A program made the translations under genes and the position numbers. A stretch of DNA of 33,042 nt from an uncultured Clostridia bacterium (GTDB taxonomy: Bacteria; Bacillota; Clostridia; Monoglobales; Monoglobaceae). Numbering within the stretch: position 1 is the first letter of the stretch; each line of letters opens with the position of its first letter. Below are positions 21,542 to 30,701 of the stretch, in pieces. Location of the stretch: NCBI GenBank assembly GCA_947625905.1, contig CANQQJ010000037.1, forward strand, positions 1 through 33,042, read 5' to 3'. The notes under the pieces are model-generated. The model searched no databases, was not told the DNA's origin, and saw only the letters and a program-made list of their open reading frames with translations.

Positions 21542-22066
21542 ATGGCAGACAATAAAGCTAAATGGTATGTCGCCCATACTTATTCGGGATATGAAAATAA
21601 AGTAATGGACGATATTTTAAAAACCGTTGAGAACCGCGGTATGGAGGATGTTATTCAGGACGTCAAGGTGCCGATGGAAGAGGTAATCGAGATAAAGGAT
21701 AACAAGAAAAAGGTTACCGAGCGCAAGATCTTTCCCAGCTACGTTATGGTAAAGATGATAATGAACGACCAGAGCTGGTACGTGGTGCGCAACTGCCGCG
21801 GAGTGACGGGATTTGTCGGTCCGGGTTCAAAGCCTGTGGCGCTCACCGATGAGGAAATCGAAAAAATGGGTCTTGAGCACAAGACAATTAAGCTCGATTT
21901 TGAGGTGGGAGACAGCATCAGAGTCAAGTATGGTGCTCTTGAAGGATTTTTGGGAGTTATCAACGAAATCAACCTTGAAAAGAAAAAGGTTAAGGTCAAG
22001 GTTTCGATGTTCGGCAGAGACACCGACGTTGAACTTGAGTTTAATCAAATCGAATCGATTGCATAA
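21542..22066 (+). CDS. nusG: Transcription elongation and antitermination factor NusG
   Basis: A 174-residue NusG. The N-terminal NGN domain (KWYVAHTYSGYENKV at the start, KIFPSYVMVKM in the middle) binds RNA polymerase; the C-terminal KOW domain has VGDSIRVKYGALEGFLGVI and KVSMFGRDTDVELEF. Length is standard. It links transcription with translation and with Rho, whose gene is also in this window. It is 17 bases downstream of secE, and a 150-base region with a likely L11 leader follows. Confidence 0.96.
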   Translation: MADNKAKWYVAHTYSGYENKVMDDILKTVENRGMEDVIQDVKVPMEEVIEIKDNKKKVTERKIFPSYVMVKMIMNDQSWYVVRNCRGVTGFVGPGSKPVALTDEEIEKMGLEHKTIKLDFEVGDSIRVKYGALEGFLGVINEINLEKKKVKVKVSMFGRDTDVELEFNQIESIA

Positions 22067-22122
22067 ATTTGTTACCCACACGGATATTTTTCCGTTTATA
22101 TATGCCTGATATTATCAGGCCT

Positions 22123-22151
22123 GTGGGAGGGCTCACGCCCGATAATACCAC
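22123..22151 (+). promoter_or_regulatory. Candidate rplK (L11) leader element
   Basis: GTGGGAGGGC and GCCCGATAATACCAC can pair in two blocks (GTGG/CCAC outside, GGGC/GCCC inside) in the gap between nusG and rplK. A GTGGGAGG...CCAC pattern is typical of this position in Firmicutes, where L11 or L1 may bind its own mRNA. Assignment is from pattern only. Confidence 0.45.
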
Positions 22152-22216
22152 AAAAGCATCCGCTTATCAAAAAATTTGACGGGCGATTGCTAACGTGTAC
22201 AAGGAGGTGTATTCAC

Positions 22217-22642
22217 ATGGCACAGAAAATCACAGGTTATATTAAGCTGCAGATCCCCGCGGGACAGGCTACACCGGCTCCCCCTGTTGGTCCGGCTCTC
22301 GGTCAGCACGGCGTGAATATTATGGAGTTCACAAAGCAGTTTAATGAAAAAACGAGAGCTGATATGGGAACCATTATACCGGTTGTTATAACGGTATATC
22401 AAGACAGATCGTTCTCTTTCATCACCAAAACACCGCCGGCTCCGGTTCTTATAAAGAAGGCCTGCGGCATTGACAAGGGTTCGGGAGTTCCCAACAAGAC
22501 AAAGGTAGCTCAGATATCGAAAGACGCTCTTAAGGAGATCGCCGAGAAAAAGATGCCCGATCTGAACGCGGCGTCGGTAGAAGCGGCAATGTCCATGATA
22601 GCCGGAACGGCCCGCTCGATGGGCATAACGGTAGAGGAGTAA
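22217..22642 (+). CDS. rplK: 50S ribosomal protein L11
   Basis: A 141-residue protein of the GTPase-associated centre that binds 23S rRNA with L10 and L7/L12. The start [20 protein letters not shown] and the end [13 protein letters not shown] are typical, as is [17 protein letters not shown]. Length is standard. I chose the ATG at 22217 because AAGGAGGTG lies seven bases before it; an in-frame upstream start at 22187 would read through that site. rplA follows after 60 bases. Confidence 0.97.
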   Translation: MAQKITGYIKLQIPAGQATPAPPVGPALGQHGVNIMEFTKQFNEKTRADMGTIIPVVITVYQDRSFSFITKTPPAPVLIKKACGIDKGSGVPNKTKVAQISKDALKEIAEKKMPDLNAASVEAAMSMIAGTARSMGITVEE

Positions 22643-22702
22643 GCTTATTAGTAAAGTGGGAGGAATTTTTAATTCTGTGTAACCACGAAGGAGGATTTAT
22701 TT

Positions 22703-23398
22703 ATGAAGAAAGGTAAAAAGTATCAGGACGCGGCAAAGCTCGTTGAAAAGGGCAAGCTGTATGATCCCGATGAGGCGCTCAAACTGGTTTGCAAGACAGC
22801 TACCGCCAAATTTGACGAAACTATAGAGCTTCACGCAAAGCTGGGCGTTGATTCAAGACACGCGGATCAGCAGGTAAGAGGAGCCGTTGTTCTTCCCAAC
22901 GGAACGGGTAAGAACGTTAAAGTCCTGGTTTTCGCCCGTGACGATAAGGCCGAGGCCGCTAAAGAGGCGGGCGCTGATTATGTAGGAGCCGAGGACATGG
23001 CTCAAAAGATCCAGACGGAAAACTGGTTCGACTTCGATGTTGCCATCGCAAGTCCCGACATGATGGGAGTTGTCGGCAGAATCGGAAGAATACTCGGTCC
23101 TAAGGGACTTATGCCTAACCCCAAAGCCGGCACCGTTACGCCCGACGTTGCAAAAGCCGTTCAGGAGGCTAAGGCAGGTAAGATAGAGTACAGACTGGAT
23201 AAAGCTAATATTATTCATTGTCCCATAGGCAAGGCTTCATTCGGCCCCGATAAGCTCATGGAAAATTTCAAGGTTCTGATGAGCGCTATCATAAAGGCGA
23301 AGCCCGCGGCGGCAAAAGGTATTTATTTAAGGTCCGTTACCATCGCTTCGACGATGGGACCCGGCGTTAAAATTGCCGCGAACAGATTAGAAGCTTAG
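22703..23398 (+). CDS. rplA: 50S ribosomal protein L1
   Basis: A 231-residue protein of the L1 stalk that helps release deacylated tRNA from the E site. Recognised by [10 protein letters not shown], the long [20 protein letters not shown] motif and [14 protein letters not shown] near the C-terminus. Length is standard. AAGGAGG lies before the ATG. In many bacteria L1 also represses its own operon through the mRNA leader. A separate promoter for rplJ begins three bases after its stop. Confidence 0.97.
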   Translation: MKKGKKYQDAAKLVEKGKLYDPDEALKLVCKTATAKFDETIELHAKLGVDSRHADQQVRGAVVLPNGTGKNVKVLVFARDDKAEAAKEAGADYVGAEDMAQKIQTENWFDFDVAIASPDMMGVVGRIGRILGPKGLMPNPKAGTVTPDVAKAVQEAKAGKIEYRLDKANIIHCPIGKASFGPDKLMENFKVLMSAIIKAKPAAAKGIYLRSVTIASTMGPGVKIAANRLEA

Positions 23399-23400
23399 TA

Positions 23401-23429
23401 TTGACAAATAATAATATTTGTGTTAAAAT
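23401..23429 (+). promoter_or_regulatory. Promoter of rplJ-rplL
   Basis: TTGACA (23401-23406), 17-base spacer, TAAAAT (23424-23429), starting three bases after the rplA stop codon. Confidence 0.75.
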
Positions 23430-23450
23430 AATTATTTGTTAAGATATTTT

Positions 23451-23511
23451 TCCGCAGACAGCAGGCTGCCGAGCCGCGAAAACGGCGAAAGCGTTAAGTC
23501 CTGCCGAGGAT
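23451..23511 (+). promoter_or_regulatory. L10 ribosomal-protein leader
   Basis: The segment has CCGCAGACAGCAGG early and TTAAGTCCTGCCGAGG late, the two conserved halves of the Firmicutes L10 leader (a kinked stem that binds L10-L7/L12 and represses the operon). The CAGCAGG and CCTG halves can pair. An attenuator hairpin follows at 23542. Confidence 0.85.
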
Positions 23512-23541
23512 GATTATATTATTGTAATACGCGTAATATTA

Positions 23542-23570
23542 TCCCTCGTTTTGTTTGCGAGGGATTTTTT
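23542..23570 (+). terminator. Attenuator before rplJ
   Basis: TCCCTCG (23542-23548) pairs with CGAGGGA (23558-23564) and is followed by six T (23565-23570), 21 bases before the rplJ start. It is the expected expression platform of the L10 leader. Confidence 0.85.
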
Positions 23571-23591
23571 ACGGAAGGAGGATATAAATTC

Positions 23592-24257
23592 ATGCCAAGC
23601 GCAAAAATATTGGAAAGCAAAAAGGCAACGGTCCAAAAATTGGTTGAGAGACTGAATAATTCTCAGGCGGGAGTTCTTGCCGATTACAGAGGTCTCACAG
23701 TTGATCAGGATACCGAGCTCAGACGCAATCTCCGCGAGGCGAATGTTGAATATACGGTAATCAAAAACAGTATTATACATTTCGCAATAAAAGAAGCGGG
23801 TCTTGAGGGACTTGACAGCATTCTGGAAGGACCCACGGCTCTCGCCACATGCAGCGACGATGTTGTTTCCCCCGCGAAGGTTCTCTGCGATTTTGCAAAG
23901 AAAAACGAGCAGCTTGAAATTAAGGGCGGATTTGTGGAAGGCGAAGTTATCTCGATAGACGAGGTAAAGAAATACGCTTCGATCCCCTCAAAGGATGTTC
24001 TTATTTCCAAGATGATGGGTTCAATGCTTTCGCCTATCGGAGCACTTGCCCGCGCTCTGCAGGCTATGGCCGACAAGGCGTCCGAAGCCGGCGTTGAGAA
24101 TATGTCGGATATAACTGCAGCGGCTCCCGCAGAGGAAGAGCCGGCGGCCGAAGAAGCGCCGGCGGCAGAGGCGGCTCCCACAGAGGAAGCACCGGCGGCC
24201 GAAGAGGCTCACGCAGAAGAGGCACCGACGGCCGAAGAGACACCCGCCGCCGAATAA
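23592..24257 (+). CDS. rplJ: 50S ribosomal protein L10 with acidic C-terminal tail
   Basis: A 221-residue stalk-base protein that binds L11-region 23S rRNA and carries L7/L12 dimers. The N-terminal domain (VQKLVERLNNSQAGVLADYR, residues 15-34) and the helix that docks L7/L12 (LSPIGALARALQAMADK) are normal. The usual protein ends near residue 170-175. Here about 45 residues follow, made of AAEEAP and PAAEE-type repeats (Ala, Glu and Pro only, with few Thr). AAGGAGG precedes the ATG. The tail is probably disordered, and its effect on the stalk is unknown. rplL follows after 82 bases, with a small GCCGAT/ATCGGC hairpin in the gap. Confidence 0.95.
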   Translation: MPSAKILESKKATVQKLVERLNNSQAGVLADYRGLTVDQDTELRRNLREANVEYTVIKNSIIHFAIKEAGLEGLDSILEGPTALATCSDDVVSPAKVLCDFAKKNEQLEIKGGFVEGEVISIDEVKKYASIPSKDVLISKMMGSMLSPIGALARALQAMADKASEAGVENMSDITAAAPAEEEPAAEEAPAAEAAPTEEAPAAEEAHAEEAPTAEETPAAE

Positions 24258-24339
24258 GCGGCAAAACAGCCGATAAAAAATCGGCAAAACGAATTTTTGA
24301 AAAGTAATCTTAAAATTTTAAAAAATGGAGGATAAAAAA

Positions 24340-24711
24340 ATGGCAGATATAACAAAAATTCTTGATGAAATCAAAGAGTTAACTCTGGTTGAAGTTAATG
24401 ATCTGGTAAAGGCTCTGGAAGACGAGTTCGGCGTAAGCGCTGCTGCTCCCGTTATGATGGCAGGCGGCGGCGGTGAAGGCGGCGCGGCTGAAGCCGAGCA
24501 GACAGAATTCGATGTAATTCTGGCCGGCGCAGGCGCTCAGAAGATCAAGGTTATCAAGGTTGTTCGCGAGATAACAAGTCTTGGTCTGGCTGACGCCAAA
24601 AAGCTGGTTGACGGCGCTCCCAATCCCGTTAAGGAAGGCGTTTCCAAGGAAGAGGCCGAGGAGATCAAGGCCAAGCTCGAAGAGGTTGGAGCACAGATCG
24701 AACTCAAATAA
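24340..24711 (+). CDS. rplL: 50S ribosomal protein L7/L12
   Basis: A 123-residue stalk protein that recruits translation GTPases. The N-terminal dimerisation domain ([20 protein letters not shown]), an Ala/Gly hinge ([19 protein letters not shown]) and the C-terminal factor-binding domain with [20 protein letters not shown] are all present. Length is standard. GGAGG lies eight bases before the ATG at 24340; the in-frame ATG at 24325 would swallow the ribosome site. A strong terminator follows. rpoB, the usual next gene, is not here. Confidence 0.97.
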   Translation: MADITKILDEIKELTLVEVNDLVKALEDEFGVSAAAPVMMAGGGGEGGAAEAEQTEFDVILAGAGAQKIKVIKVVREITSLGLADAKKLVDGAPNPVKEGVSKEEAEEIKAKLEEVGAQIELK

Positions 24712-24723
24712 GTTTGATTTTAG

Positions 24724-24754
24724 AAAAGGGGGCTGCGCAGCGCGGCCCCTTTTT
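24724..24754 (+). terminator. Terminator after rplL
   Basis: AAAAGGGG pairs with CCCCTTTT, and CTGCG/CGC pairs extend the stem, followed by more T. It ends the ribosomal-protein operon. Confidence 0.85.
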
Positions 24755-24807
24755 AAATTTTTTATTTATCAATATAAATAAGTTATTGATTTGTTTTGGA
24801 GGCTGTC

Positions 24808-25257
24808 ATGAAAATTGTTATACAGCGGGTCTTGAGTTCATCGGTCGAGGTCGATAATAAGGTTGTGGGAAAGATTGGGCGCGGATTTTTGATTCTGCTC
24901 GGCATTTCAAACGATGATAATAAAGAAAAAATCGAAAAAGTCGTTCAAAAAATATCAAGACTCAGAATATTTTCCGACGAAAACGGAAAAACAAATCTTT
25001 CGATAAATGATGTAGGCGGAGAAATTCTGGTTGTGTCGCAGTTCACATTATATGCCGACTGCCGCAAGGGCAACCGCCCGAGCTTTATAAACGCGGGCGC
25101 TCCGAACATTGCCGAGGAGCTTTATAATTATTTTACGGAATATTCAAAAAAATATTTTAATAAAGTCGAACACGGAATATTCGGCGCGGATATGAAAGTG
25201 AGCCTTGTAAATGACGGGCCGTTTACCGTGATTTTGGAAGACGGAAACGGAATTTAG
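24808..25257 (+). CDS. dtd: D-aminoacyl-tRNA deacylase
   Basis: A 149-residue enzyme that hydrolyses D-amino acids (and glycine mischarged on tRNA-Ala) from tRNA. Recognised by [20 protein letters not shown] at the start, the active-site [17 protein letters not shown] around residue 77, and [14 protein letters not shown] near the end (the GP motif of chiral proofreading is NDGPFT). Length is standard. GGAGG lies five bases before the ATG at 24808; the in-frame ATG at 24796 would overlap it. In many Firmicutes dtd follows relA; here it follows the L7/L12 terminator as a single gene and ends at a hairpin shared with the deacetylase. Confidence 0.95.
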   Translation: MKIVIQRVLSSSVEVDNKVVGKIGRGFLILLGISNDDNKEKIEKVVQKISRLRIFSDENGKTNLSINDVGGEILVVSQFTLYADCRKGNRPSFINAGAPNIAEELYNYFTEYSKKYFNKVEHGIFGADMKVSLVNDGPFTVILEDGNGI

Positions 25258-25262
25258 GTGTA

Positions 25263-25305
25263 TACCTCGTCAGTTTACTTCGTAAACTGACGAGGTATTA
25301 TATAT
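25263..25305. terminator. Bidirectional terminator between dtd and the deacetylase
   Basis: TACCTCGTCAGTTTAC (25263-25278) pairs with its complement (25282-25297) around TTC, with T/A-rich flanks on both sides. It separates the two convergent genes. Confidence 0.8.
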
Positions 25306-26387
25306 TAATCTATTTTTTTGTTGGCGATGGATTTTCTTACAATTTCTATTATATTGACATTGCCCATGGTGCCGCTGACCGTTATTCTTGTCATATTCAT
25401 AACGCCGTCGCGCGGTATGTTGACTTCATAGTCTATATCGGTCGCGTCGTCTCCCACAAGACATTGGGCGATAAATCCCGCTTTTTTTGAAGCCTGTATT
25501 GCCGCTTCGGAATATGAGCCGTAGGGATAAGCTATCATGTCGCAGGTTTTTCCCAAATGCTTTTCAATTTGATATTTTGATTTTCTCAGCTCATAATTGA
25601 CCGTGTCTATATCAAGCTGTCCCAGTTTTACGTGGTCATTTGTGTGCGACTCGATGTCAATCAGACCGCTGTCCTGCATTTCCTTGGCCTGCTCCCAGGT
25701 AAAATGTGAGTAATTGACTTTTCCGTCGCCGCTTTTTTCTCCGACAGTGTCGGTCACTATAAATATGGTTGCCGGGATCTCCAGTTTTTTCAGGATAGGA
25801 TACGCGACTTCATAATTTGAAAGATATCCGTCGTCAAACGTGACTATTATCGGGTCGGTAGGAAGCGTTTTTGAGCCGTCGGTGCAGTTGACAAATTCCA
25901 CATATTCTCTGAGACTTATCGGCGTGTACTGCGTTTTTATGGCGGTCATGTGAAGATTAAAGTCTCTGGGTGATATGATAGATATGGCGTTCGTCAAATT
26001 AAAATCATCGGATATGTGATGATATAAAAGTATCGGCACTTTTACGGTCTCGGCCTCGGGCGTTCCCGCTTTCACAAATCCCGGATCGGCTGTCGGTGTC
26101 GCTTCGGGAGCGCTTGACGGCTGCTCGGACGGCATATTTTCGAAATCGGGAGCGGCGCTCTCATCCGCTGTCGGTTCGGCCGCCGCACCCGCGGGTCTCG
26201 CGGTCGGCCGCGGAGTGGGAGTGGGTCTGATCGGCGTGGGCGTGGGCGTCGCGTCGGCTTCAATCAGCCAGGCGGGCGGGCCTTGATCGACCGGCTTGGG
26301 CGTCGGAGTGCTGCTGTTTTTGGGCGCGAAGCCCGCAAAAACAGTAATGATAAGTACCGAGGCTGTTATTAAAGCTAATTTTTTCAT
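25305..26387 (-). CDS. Secreted polysaccharide deacetylase (NodB-like)
   Basis: A 360-residue exported CE4 deacetylase, probably acting on peptidoglycan or another N-acetylated wall glycan. A signal peptide (about 1-21, KLALITASVLIITVFAGFA) is followed by a Pro/Thr linker (about 22-110) like that of the papain-type protease in this window. The NodB domain shows TFDDGY (metal and catalytic Asp, about residue 165), SHTNDH (metal His) and YPYGSYSE. The start at 26387 (MKKL) has AGGAG seven bases upstream; the ATG six bases earlier is too close to it. The gene lies 17 bases behind rho in this order, so it may be read from the rho promoter. Confidence 0.9.
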   Translation of the reverse strand: MKKLALITASVLIITVFAGFAPKNSSTPTPKPVDQGPPAWLIEADATPTPTPIRPTPTPRPTARPAGAAAEPTADESAAPDFENMPSEQPSSAPEATPTADPGFVKAGTPEAETVKVPILLYHHISDDFNLTNAISIISPRDFNLHMTAIKTQYTPISLREYVEFVNCTDGSKTLPTDPIIVTFDDGYLSNYEVAYPILKKLEIPATIFIVTDTVGEKSGDGKVNYSHFTWEQAKEMQDSGLIDIESHTNDHVKLGQLDIDTVNYELRKSKYQIEKHLGKTCDMIAYPYGSYSEAAIQASKKAGFIAQCLVGDDATDIDYEVNIPRDGVMNMTRITVSGTMGNVNIIEIVRKSIANKKID

Positions 26388-26404
26388 TGTCATTCTCCTG
26401 TAAT

Positions 26405-28015
26405 TTATCTGAACATTTTTTCTATCACGGCAATAAGCTCGTCGTTATTTTTTGAACCGATAACGTATCTCAAAAGACTTTCGATCACATCGGGGGAATT
26501 CTGGCCCATCAGCGCGCGGCGAACTCTGTATATCGCTTCCTTTTCGCGCTGAGTGAGCAGCAGTTCCTCTTTTCGCGTGCCCGATTTTTGAAGGTCGATC
26601 GCGGGGAAGATCCTGCGTTCCTGTAGCTTTCTGTCAAGGTGGACCTCCATGTTTCCGGTGCCTTTAAATTCCTCGAATATAACGTCGTCCATGCGGCTGC
26701 CCGTCTCGATAAGGGCGGTGGCCAGGATCGTCAGACTTCCGCCTTCCTCAATATTCCTCGCGGCGCCGAAAAATCTTTTGGGCTTATACAGCGAGCCGGG
26801 ATCGAGACCGCCCGAGAGCGTTCTGCCGGTCGGCGCGATGGTCAGATTATAGGCCCTCGCCAGGCGCGTTATGCTGTCGAGCAGTATGACCACGTCTTTT
26901 TTGTGCTCAACCAGCCTCTTTGCGCGCTCGAGAACTATTTCCGCTACCTTTGTGTGGTTCTCGGGTTCCTCGTCAAAGGTCGAGAATATAACGTCGCCTT
27001 TAATGCTGCGCTGCATGTCGGTGACCTCCTCGGGTCTTTCGTCTATCAGCAGCACGATAAGCTGGACCTCGGGGTTGTTTTTTGTTATGCTGTTGGCTAT
27101 ATTTTTCAGGATCGTGGTTTTTCCGGCTTTCGGAGGCGCCACAATTATTCCTCTCTGGCCTTTGCCGATGGGCGCGATCAAATCTATCAGCCGCATGGAA
27201 TAATCGGTTCGCTGGGTTTCGAGCCTTATTCTTTCGGTCGGATATATCGGGGTCAGGTCCTCGAATGATTTCCTGCGCAGCGCGGCGTCAACTCGGTCGC
27301 CGTTTACGTACTGAACATAAAGCAGCGCCTGAAATTTTTCGCCCTCGTGCTGCATTCTGGTATTTCCGACTATATAATCGCCGGTTTTCAGCCTGAAGCG
27401 CTTTATTTGGGCCATCGGCACGTAAACATCGTTCGGACCGCTCTGATAATTGTTTGAGCGCAGAAATCCGTAGCCGTCCTCCATGATCTCAAGCACGCCT
27501 TCCATGAGGTTTGACCTGTGCACCGGATCGCTGTACTCGATCTCTTGAACCTTTTTCTGATAGTGCGGCCGCTCATATTTTTTTTCGCCGCCGTCTTTTT
27601 TGTCGCCGCTGTCGCTTTTCTGCGGTTTTTCTTTTTGTTCGGGCTGCGGTTTGGTTTCCTCTTTTTTATCCGCCTGCGGTTTCGGATTTTCCGCTTTTTT
27701 ATTTTTTTCTTTTTCGATATGCTGCTTATATGCGACGGCTTGGCTCTTGGGCGCGTAGTCGATCAAAGACGGCTCGGAGCTCTTTTCGGATTTTACGGAT
27801 TTTACGGGTTTTTCCGCCTCTTTGTTTTCGGGTTTATCGGCCGGTTTCTCGCTCTGCACGTTCTCCGCGTTTTTGCTCTTGTTCAAAAGTTCGTAAACCA
27901 GTTCCTTAAGCTCGTTCTTTTTATATTTGTACGCGCTTTTTAAACCGAGAGTTTTGGCGTAATCTCTGAGCTCAAGTATTTTCATGCTTTCTATTTTTTG
28001 CGAAGCGTTATTCAT
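26405..28015 (-). CDS. rho: Transcription termination factor Rho
   Basis: A 536-residue hexameric RNA helicase that ends transcription at Rho sites. In order: an N-terminal Rho_N helical domain ([20 protein letters not shown]), a long charged Lys/Glu/Pro insert (about 46-165), the cold-shock RNA-binding fold ([15 protein letters not shown], about 173-187), and the ATPase core with Walker [10 protein letters not shown] (293-301), a Walker B-like stretch [16 protein letters not shown], and [21 protein letters not shown]. The insert makes it longer than the 420-430 residues of typical Rho and is common in Clostridia and actinobacteria. AAAGGAGA lies six bases before the ATG. It sits 12 bases behind the CvpA-like gene. 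Confidence 0.96.
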   Translation of the reverse strand: MNNASQKIESMKILELRDYAKTLGLKSAYKYKKNELKELVYELLNKSKNAENVQSEKPADKPENKEAEKPVKSVKSEKSSEPSLIDYAPKSQAVAYKQHIEKEKNKKAENPKPQADKKEETKPQPEQKEKPQKSDSGDKKDGGEKKYERPHYQKKVQEIEYSDPVHRSNLMEGVLEIMEDGYGFLRSNNYQSGPNDVYVPMAQIKRFRLKTGDYIVGNTRMQHEGEKFQALLYVQYVNGDRVDAALRRKSFEDLTPIYPTERIRLETQRTDYSMRLIDLIAPIGKGQRGIIVAPPKAGKTTILKNIANSITKNNPEVQLIVLLIDERPEEVTDMQRSIKGDVIFSTFDEEPENHTKVAEIVLERAKRLVEHKKDVVILLDSITRLARAYNLTIAPTGRTLSGGLDPGSLYKPKRFFGAARNIEEGGSLTILATALIETGSRMDDVIFEEFKGTGNMEVHLDRKLQERRIFPAIDLQKSGTRKEELLLTQREKEAIYRVRRALMGQNSPDVIESLLRYVIGSKNNDELIAVIEKMFR

Positions 28016-28027
28016 ATATACTCTCCT

Positions 28028-28672
28028 TTAAATTAAATTTTCGTATTCGGTCGGCATAATAAGGTCAATAATGGGATTATTTTCATACATTGTTTTTGTC
28101 AGCGTCGATTCCGATATGTATTTTATGACGGCGGGGTTCTGTCTCATCGGTGCAACGGCGTATATAAGGGCAAGGACCAGATATATAAGCATCACGCTTT
28201 CCGCTATTCCGAGAATCACTCCGAAGCCGTGGTCAAAAAAGCTGATTATCGGCAGTTTTGACACTATACGGAGCAGTTTTCCGACTATGGCTATCAATAT
28301 TCTGACCGATATAAATATAAGCAAAAATGTTAAAATGTTGATAACCATTGTCGTTATAAAACCGTTCAGAGCGTCGCTAAGCGAGACCTGCCCGTTCGCG
28401 ACCATACTTTTCATATAACCGGGCAAAATTTCCTCGCCGAGCCGAATACGGTGCTCCTCGGCGTATGAGTTATTCAAATCTTTTATTATACCGCTTATTT
28501 TATTCATAAAACCGAGATCTGTCAATATATTTTTAGCCGGCTCATAAAGAATATATGCCAGAAATATGCCGACGGCAAACGCCGCCACGCGGTACACGGA
28601 TTTTAAAAAGCCGTTTTTGTAGCCGACAAATATGAACAGGATAATTAAGGCGGCTGTCAGAATATCTATCAA
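28028..28672 (-). CDS. CvpA-family membrane protein
   Basis: A 214-residue protein with four or five membrane helices. The start IDILTAALIILFIFVGYKNGFLKSVYRVAAFAVGIFLAYI carries the GYKNGFLKS pattern of the CvpA/colicin V production family. In other bacteria CvpA proteins are needed for envelope integrity or bile resistance; no enzyme activity is known. The start is a TTG at 28672 with AAGAAGA upstream. A second hydrophobic cluster is at about 100-130 and a third at 145-175. It lies between the beta-propeller-like gene (28 bases) and rho (12 bases), likely in one operon. Confidence 0.8.
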   Translation of the reverse strand: MIDILTAALIILFIFVGYKNGFLKSVYRVAAFAVGIFLAYILYEPAKNILTDLGFMNKISGIIKDLNNSYAEEHRIRLGEEILPGYMKSMVANGQVSLSDALNGFITTMVINILTFLLIFISVRILIAIVGKLLRIVSKLPIISFFDHGFGVILGIAESVMLIYLVLALIYAVAPMRQNPAVIKYISESTLTKTMYENNPIIDLIMPTEYENLI

Positions 28673-28699
28673 TTTATCATCTTCTTTATATGTTTATTT

Positions 28700-29923
28700 T
28701 TATTTTATTCTCAAAATATCCGCGCGGCTGGCGCCGAGGACCAGCACATTTCGGCCGTTTCCGTAAACGCCGATGCTCATGATGTCGTGGTCGATCTCCT
28801 TCTTTTTTCTGAGCTTGCCTCTCTGACTGACGCACATGATGTTTCTGGAAGTCGACACCGCGATCGTGCCGCCGCATAACGACATCTTTTTTATCTGATC
28901 GTCTGTGCTGAACGAGCCGGTCAGTTTGCCCGATTTGTTGTATATTTCAAGCACCGAGCCGCCTCTGTTGTCGCGGCACAAAAATATCAGGCTGCTTCCG
29001 TCGGTTATGTTATATTTTTCGGCGGATTTTCCCGCCAAGTCGATCACAAATTTTTCGTCGCCGTTTTTATTGAGGCCGTATACTTTGTTTTGCGCGGCGG
29101 CGATTATCCGGTCTCTCTCGTCAAAAGCCACGCTCGCGGTCAGAGATCTTTCGCACACATAGCTGCCGGTTTCCTTTCCGCTCGATATGCTTATAATATG
29201 TATTTTTGAGTAGGTCTCGTCTCCGTCGCTCATCATCTGGGCCACCGCTATGGATCTGCCGTCGTTTGAAATGTCAAGGTCGGTGATATATCCCTCGCCG
29301 CTGTTCCATTTGAATATCTCCTCGCCCTTTCGGTCATAGACCACAACCGAGCCTTTGTAGCCTTCCTCGCTGACCGCGGCCGCGGCTGTTCCGTTTTTGT
29401 TCACTTTAGCGGATAAAATATCGGTGCTTATCGGGTATGAAACAATATTCTCGCCTTTCAGATTATAGAGGTTAAGGCTGCAGTTGCCCTCAAGGTCGGA
29501 CAGCAGTATGTATTTTCCGCTTATGTCGATTGACGGATTTGTCAGCGTCAGCGGGACCTCCCACTTATATCTGCCGCGGTTGTCGATAAGCTTGATCCCG
29601 CTGTGGTTGAGCAGCAGGATGTCGTCTCCGCAGGCGTGCTGCTCATAGTCGCCGCCGGTGTCGAACTCTATTCCGGAATATTGGCGGTAGGCCGTTCCGG
29701 GCAGGATCACCAAATTGATGAAAAGCGCCAGAAGTATCGCCAAAACGGCGGCGGCAAGACCCAGCCGCACGGCGTTTATGCGCACGCTCCTGCCATTTAT
29801 GTTTATTGTCTTGATGCTGTCTCTGTCGATTTTTGAAACCAAGTTTTTCGCGTCATTCGCCTTTTTCTTGAAAAAATCAAATATCTGAGACAAGCTGAAT
29901 TCTTTGTTGATATCAAATTTCAT
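28700..29923 (-). CDS. Membrane-anchored beta-propeller-like protein (DUF5711-like)
   Basis: A 407-residue protein of unknown function. A cytoplasmic N-terminus of about 50 residues precedes one membrane helix (about 52-74, AVRLGLAAAVLAILLALFINLVIL), and the rest is an extracellular series of beta-strand repeats that read like WD40/PQQ blades: GIKLIDNRGRYKWEVPL, YNLKGENIVSYPISTDI, YDRKGEEIFKWNSGEGY and LEIYNKSGKLTGSFSTDD. The blade pattern places it with DUF5711-type proteins of Clostridia. The ATG at 29923 is preceded by GGAGATGAAAC. It forms a run with the CvpA-like gene and rho, with truA upstream by 33 bases. Confidence 0.75.
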   Translation of the reverse strand: MKFDINKEFSLSQIFDFFKKKANDAKNLVSKIDRDSIKTININGRSVRINAVRLGLAAAVLAILLALFINLVILPGTAYRQYSGIEFDTGGDYEQHACGDDILLLNHSGIKLIDNRGRYKWEVPLTLTNPSIDISGKYILLSDLEGNCSLNLYNLKGENIVSYPISTDILSAKVNKNGTAAAAVSEEGYKGSVVVYDRKGEEIFKWNSGEGYITDLDISNDGRSIAVAQMMSDGDETYSKIHIISISSGKETGSYVCERSLTASVAFDERDRIIAAAQNKVYGLNKNGDEKFVIDLAGKSAEKYNITDGSSLIFLCRDNRGGSVLEIYNKSGKLTGSFSTDDQIKKMSLCGGTIAVSTSRNIMCVSQRGKLRKKKEIDHDIMSIGVYGNGRNVLVLGASRADILRIK

Positions 29924-29956
29924 GTTGTTTCATCTCCGCTATTTCGAATTTGTTTC

Positions 29957-30700
29957 CTAAAGATAAACTTTTTTGAGAAACAGTCCCTGCGGGGGAGCGG
30001 TCACGCCGCCCCGCTTTCTGTCTCCGCTTTCGATTATCTCGGGGATCTCGTCTTTATCTATTTTTCCGCAGCCCGCGTATACCAGCGTGCCGGTTATTAT
30101 TCTCACCATGTTGTATAAAAACGCGTCGGCCTCGACCGTCACCTTTATCACGTCTTTAAGCTCGGGCACGATCTCCGCCTCGCATACTCTGATCGTGCGG
30201 ACCGTGGTTTTCTGCTGTCCGCCGCACGCCATAAAACCTCTGAAATCGCGGGTCCCCACAAAGTGCTTCGCAGCCTCGCGCATATTTTCAAAATTCAAAT
30301 CGTACGGATAGTGCCAGCTGTACCGATTCAAAAACGGGTCGCTGTGCGGCGCATTGTGTATCAGATATATGTACCGCTTGCCCTTCGCCGAGAATCGGGC
30401 GTTGAAATCCTCGGGCGCGTCCCAGGCCTCAAGCGCCGATATGTCTCCGCCAAGGCGGTAGTTCAGCGCGTAGGGCAGCTTTTCCGCGGGTATCCCGGTG
30501 TTTGACTTAAAGTTCATCACATAGTCAAGGGCGTGGACCCCCGCGTCGGTCCTGCTGCATCCTGTCACGCGGATCTTTTCGCCGCAGGTCTCGGACATAG
30601 CGTTTTCAATTGTTTCCTGCACGGTCACGGCGTTCAGCTGGAACTGCCAGCCGTGGTACGCGCCGCCGTCAAACCGCAGGCGCATCGCAATATTTCTCAT
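29957..30700 (-). CDS. truA: tRNA pseudouridine synthase A
   Basis: A 247-residue enzyme that makes pseudouridine at positions 38, 39 and 40 of the tRNA anticodon arm. The catalytic Asp52 lies in TGCSRTDAGVHA; GAYHGWQFQ and the C-terminal AFLYNMVRIITGTLVYAG are other TruA signatures. Length is standard. The ATG at 30700 has TTGGAAG upstream; a TTG at 30715 would overlap the end of ecfT. It starts two bases after the ecfT stop codon, so the two are tightly coupled, as in many Firmicutes where ecfA1-ecfA2-ecfT-truA is a conserved unit. Confidence 0.96.
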   Translation of the reverse strand: MRNIAMRLRFDGGAYHGWQFQLNAVTVQETIENAMSETCGEKIRVTGCSRTDAGVHALDYVMNFKSNTGIPAEKLPYALNYRLGGDISALEAWDAPEDFNARFSAKGKRYIYLIHNAPHSDPFLNRYSWHYPYDLNFENMREAAKHFVGTRDFRGFMACGGQQKTTVRTIRVCEAEIVPELKDVIKVTVEADAFLYNMVRIITGTLVYAGCGKIDKDEIPEIIESGDRKRGGVTAPPQGLFLKKVYL

Positions 30701-30701
30701 A

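Noticed and set aside
24021-24287. Arg/Leu/Pro-rich minus-strand open frames
   Set aside because: They are complements of the repetitive rplJ tail.
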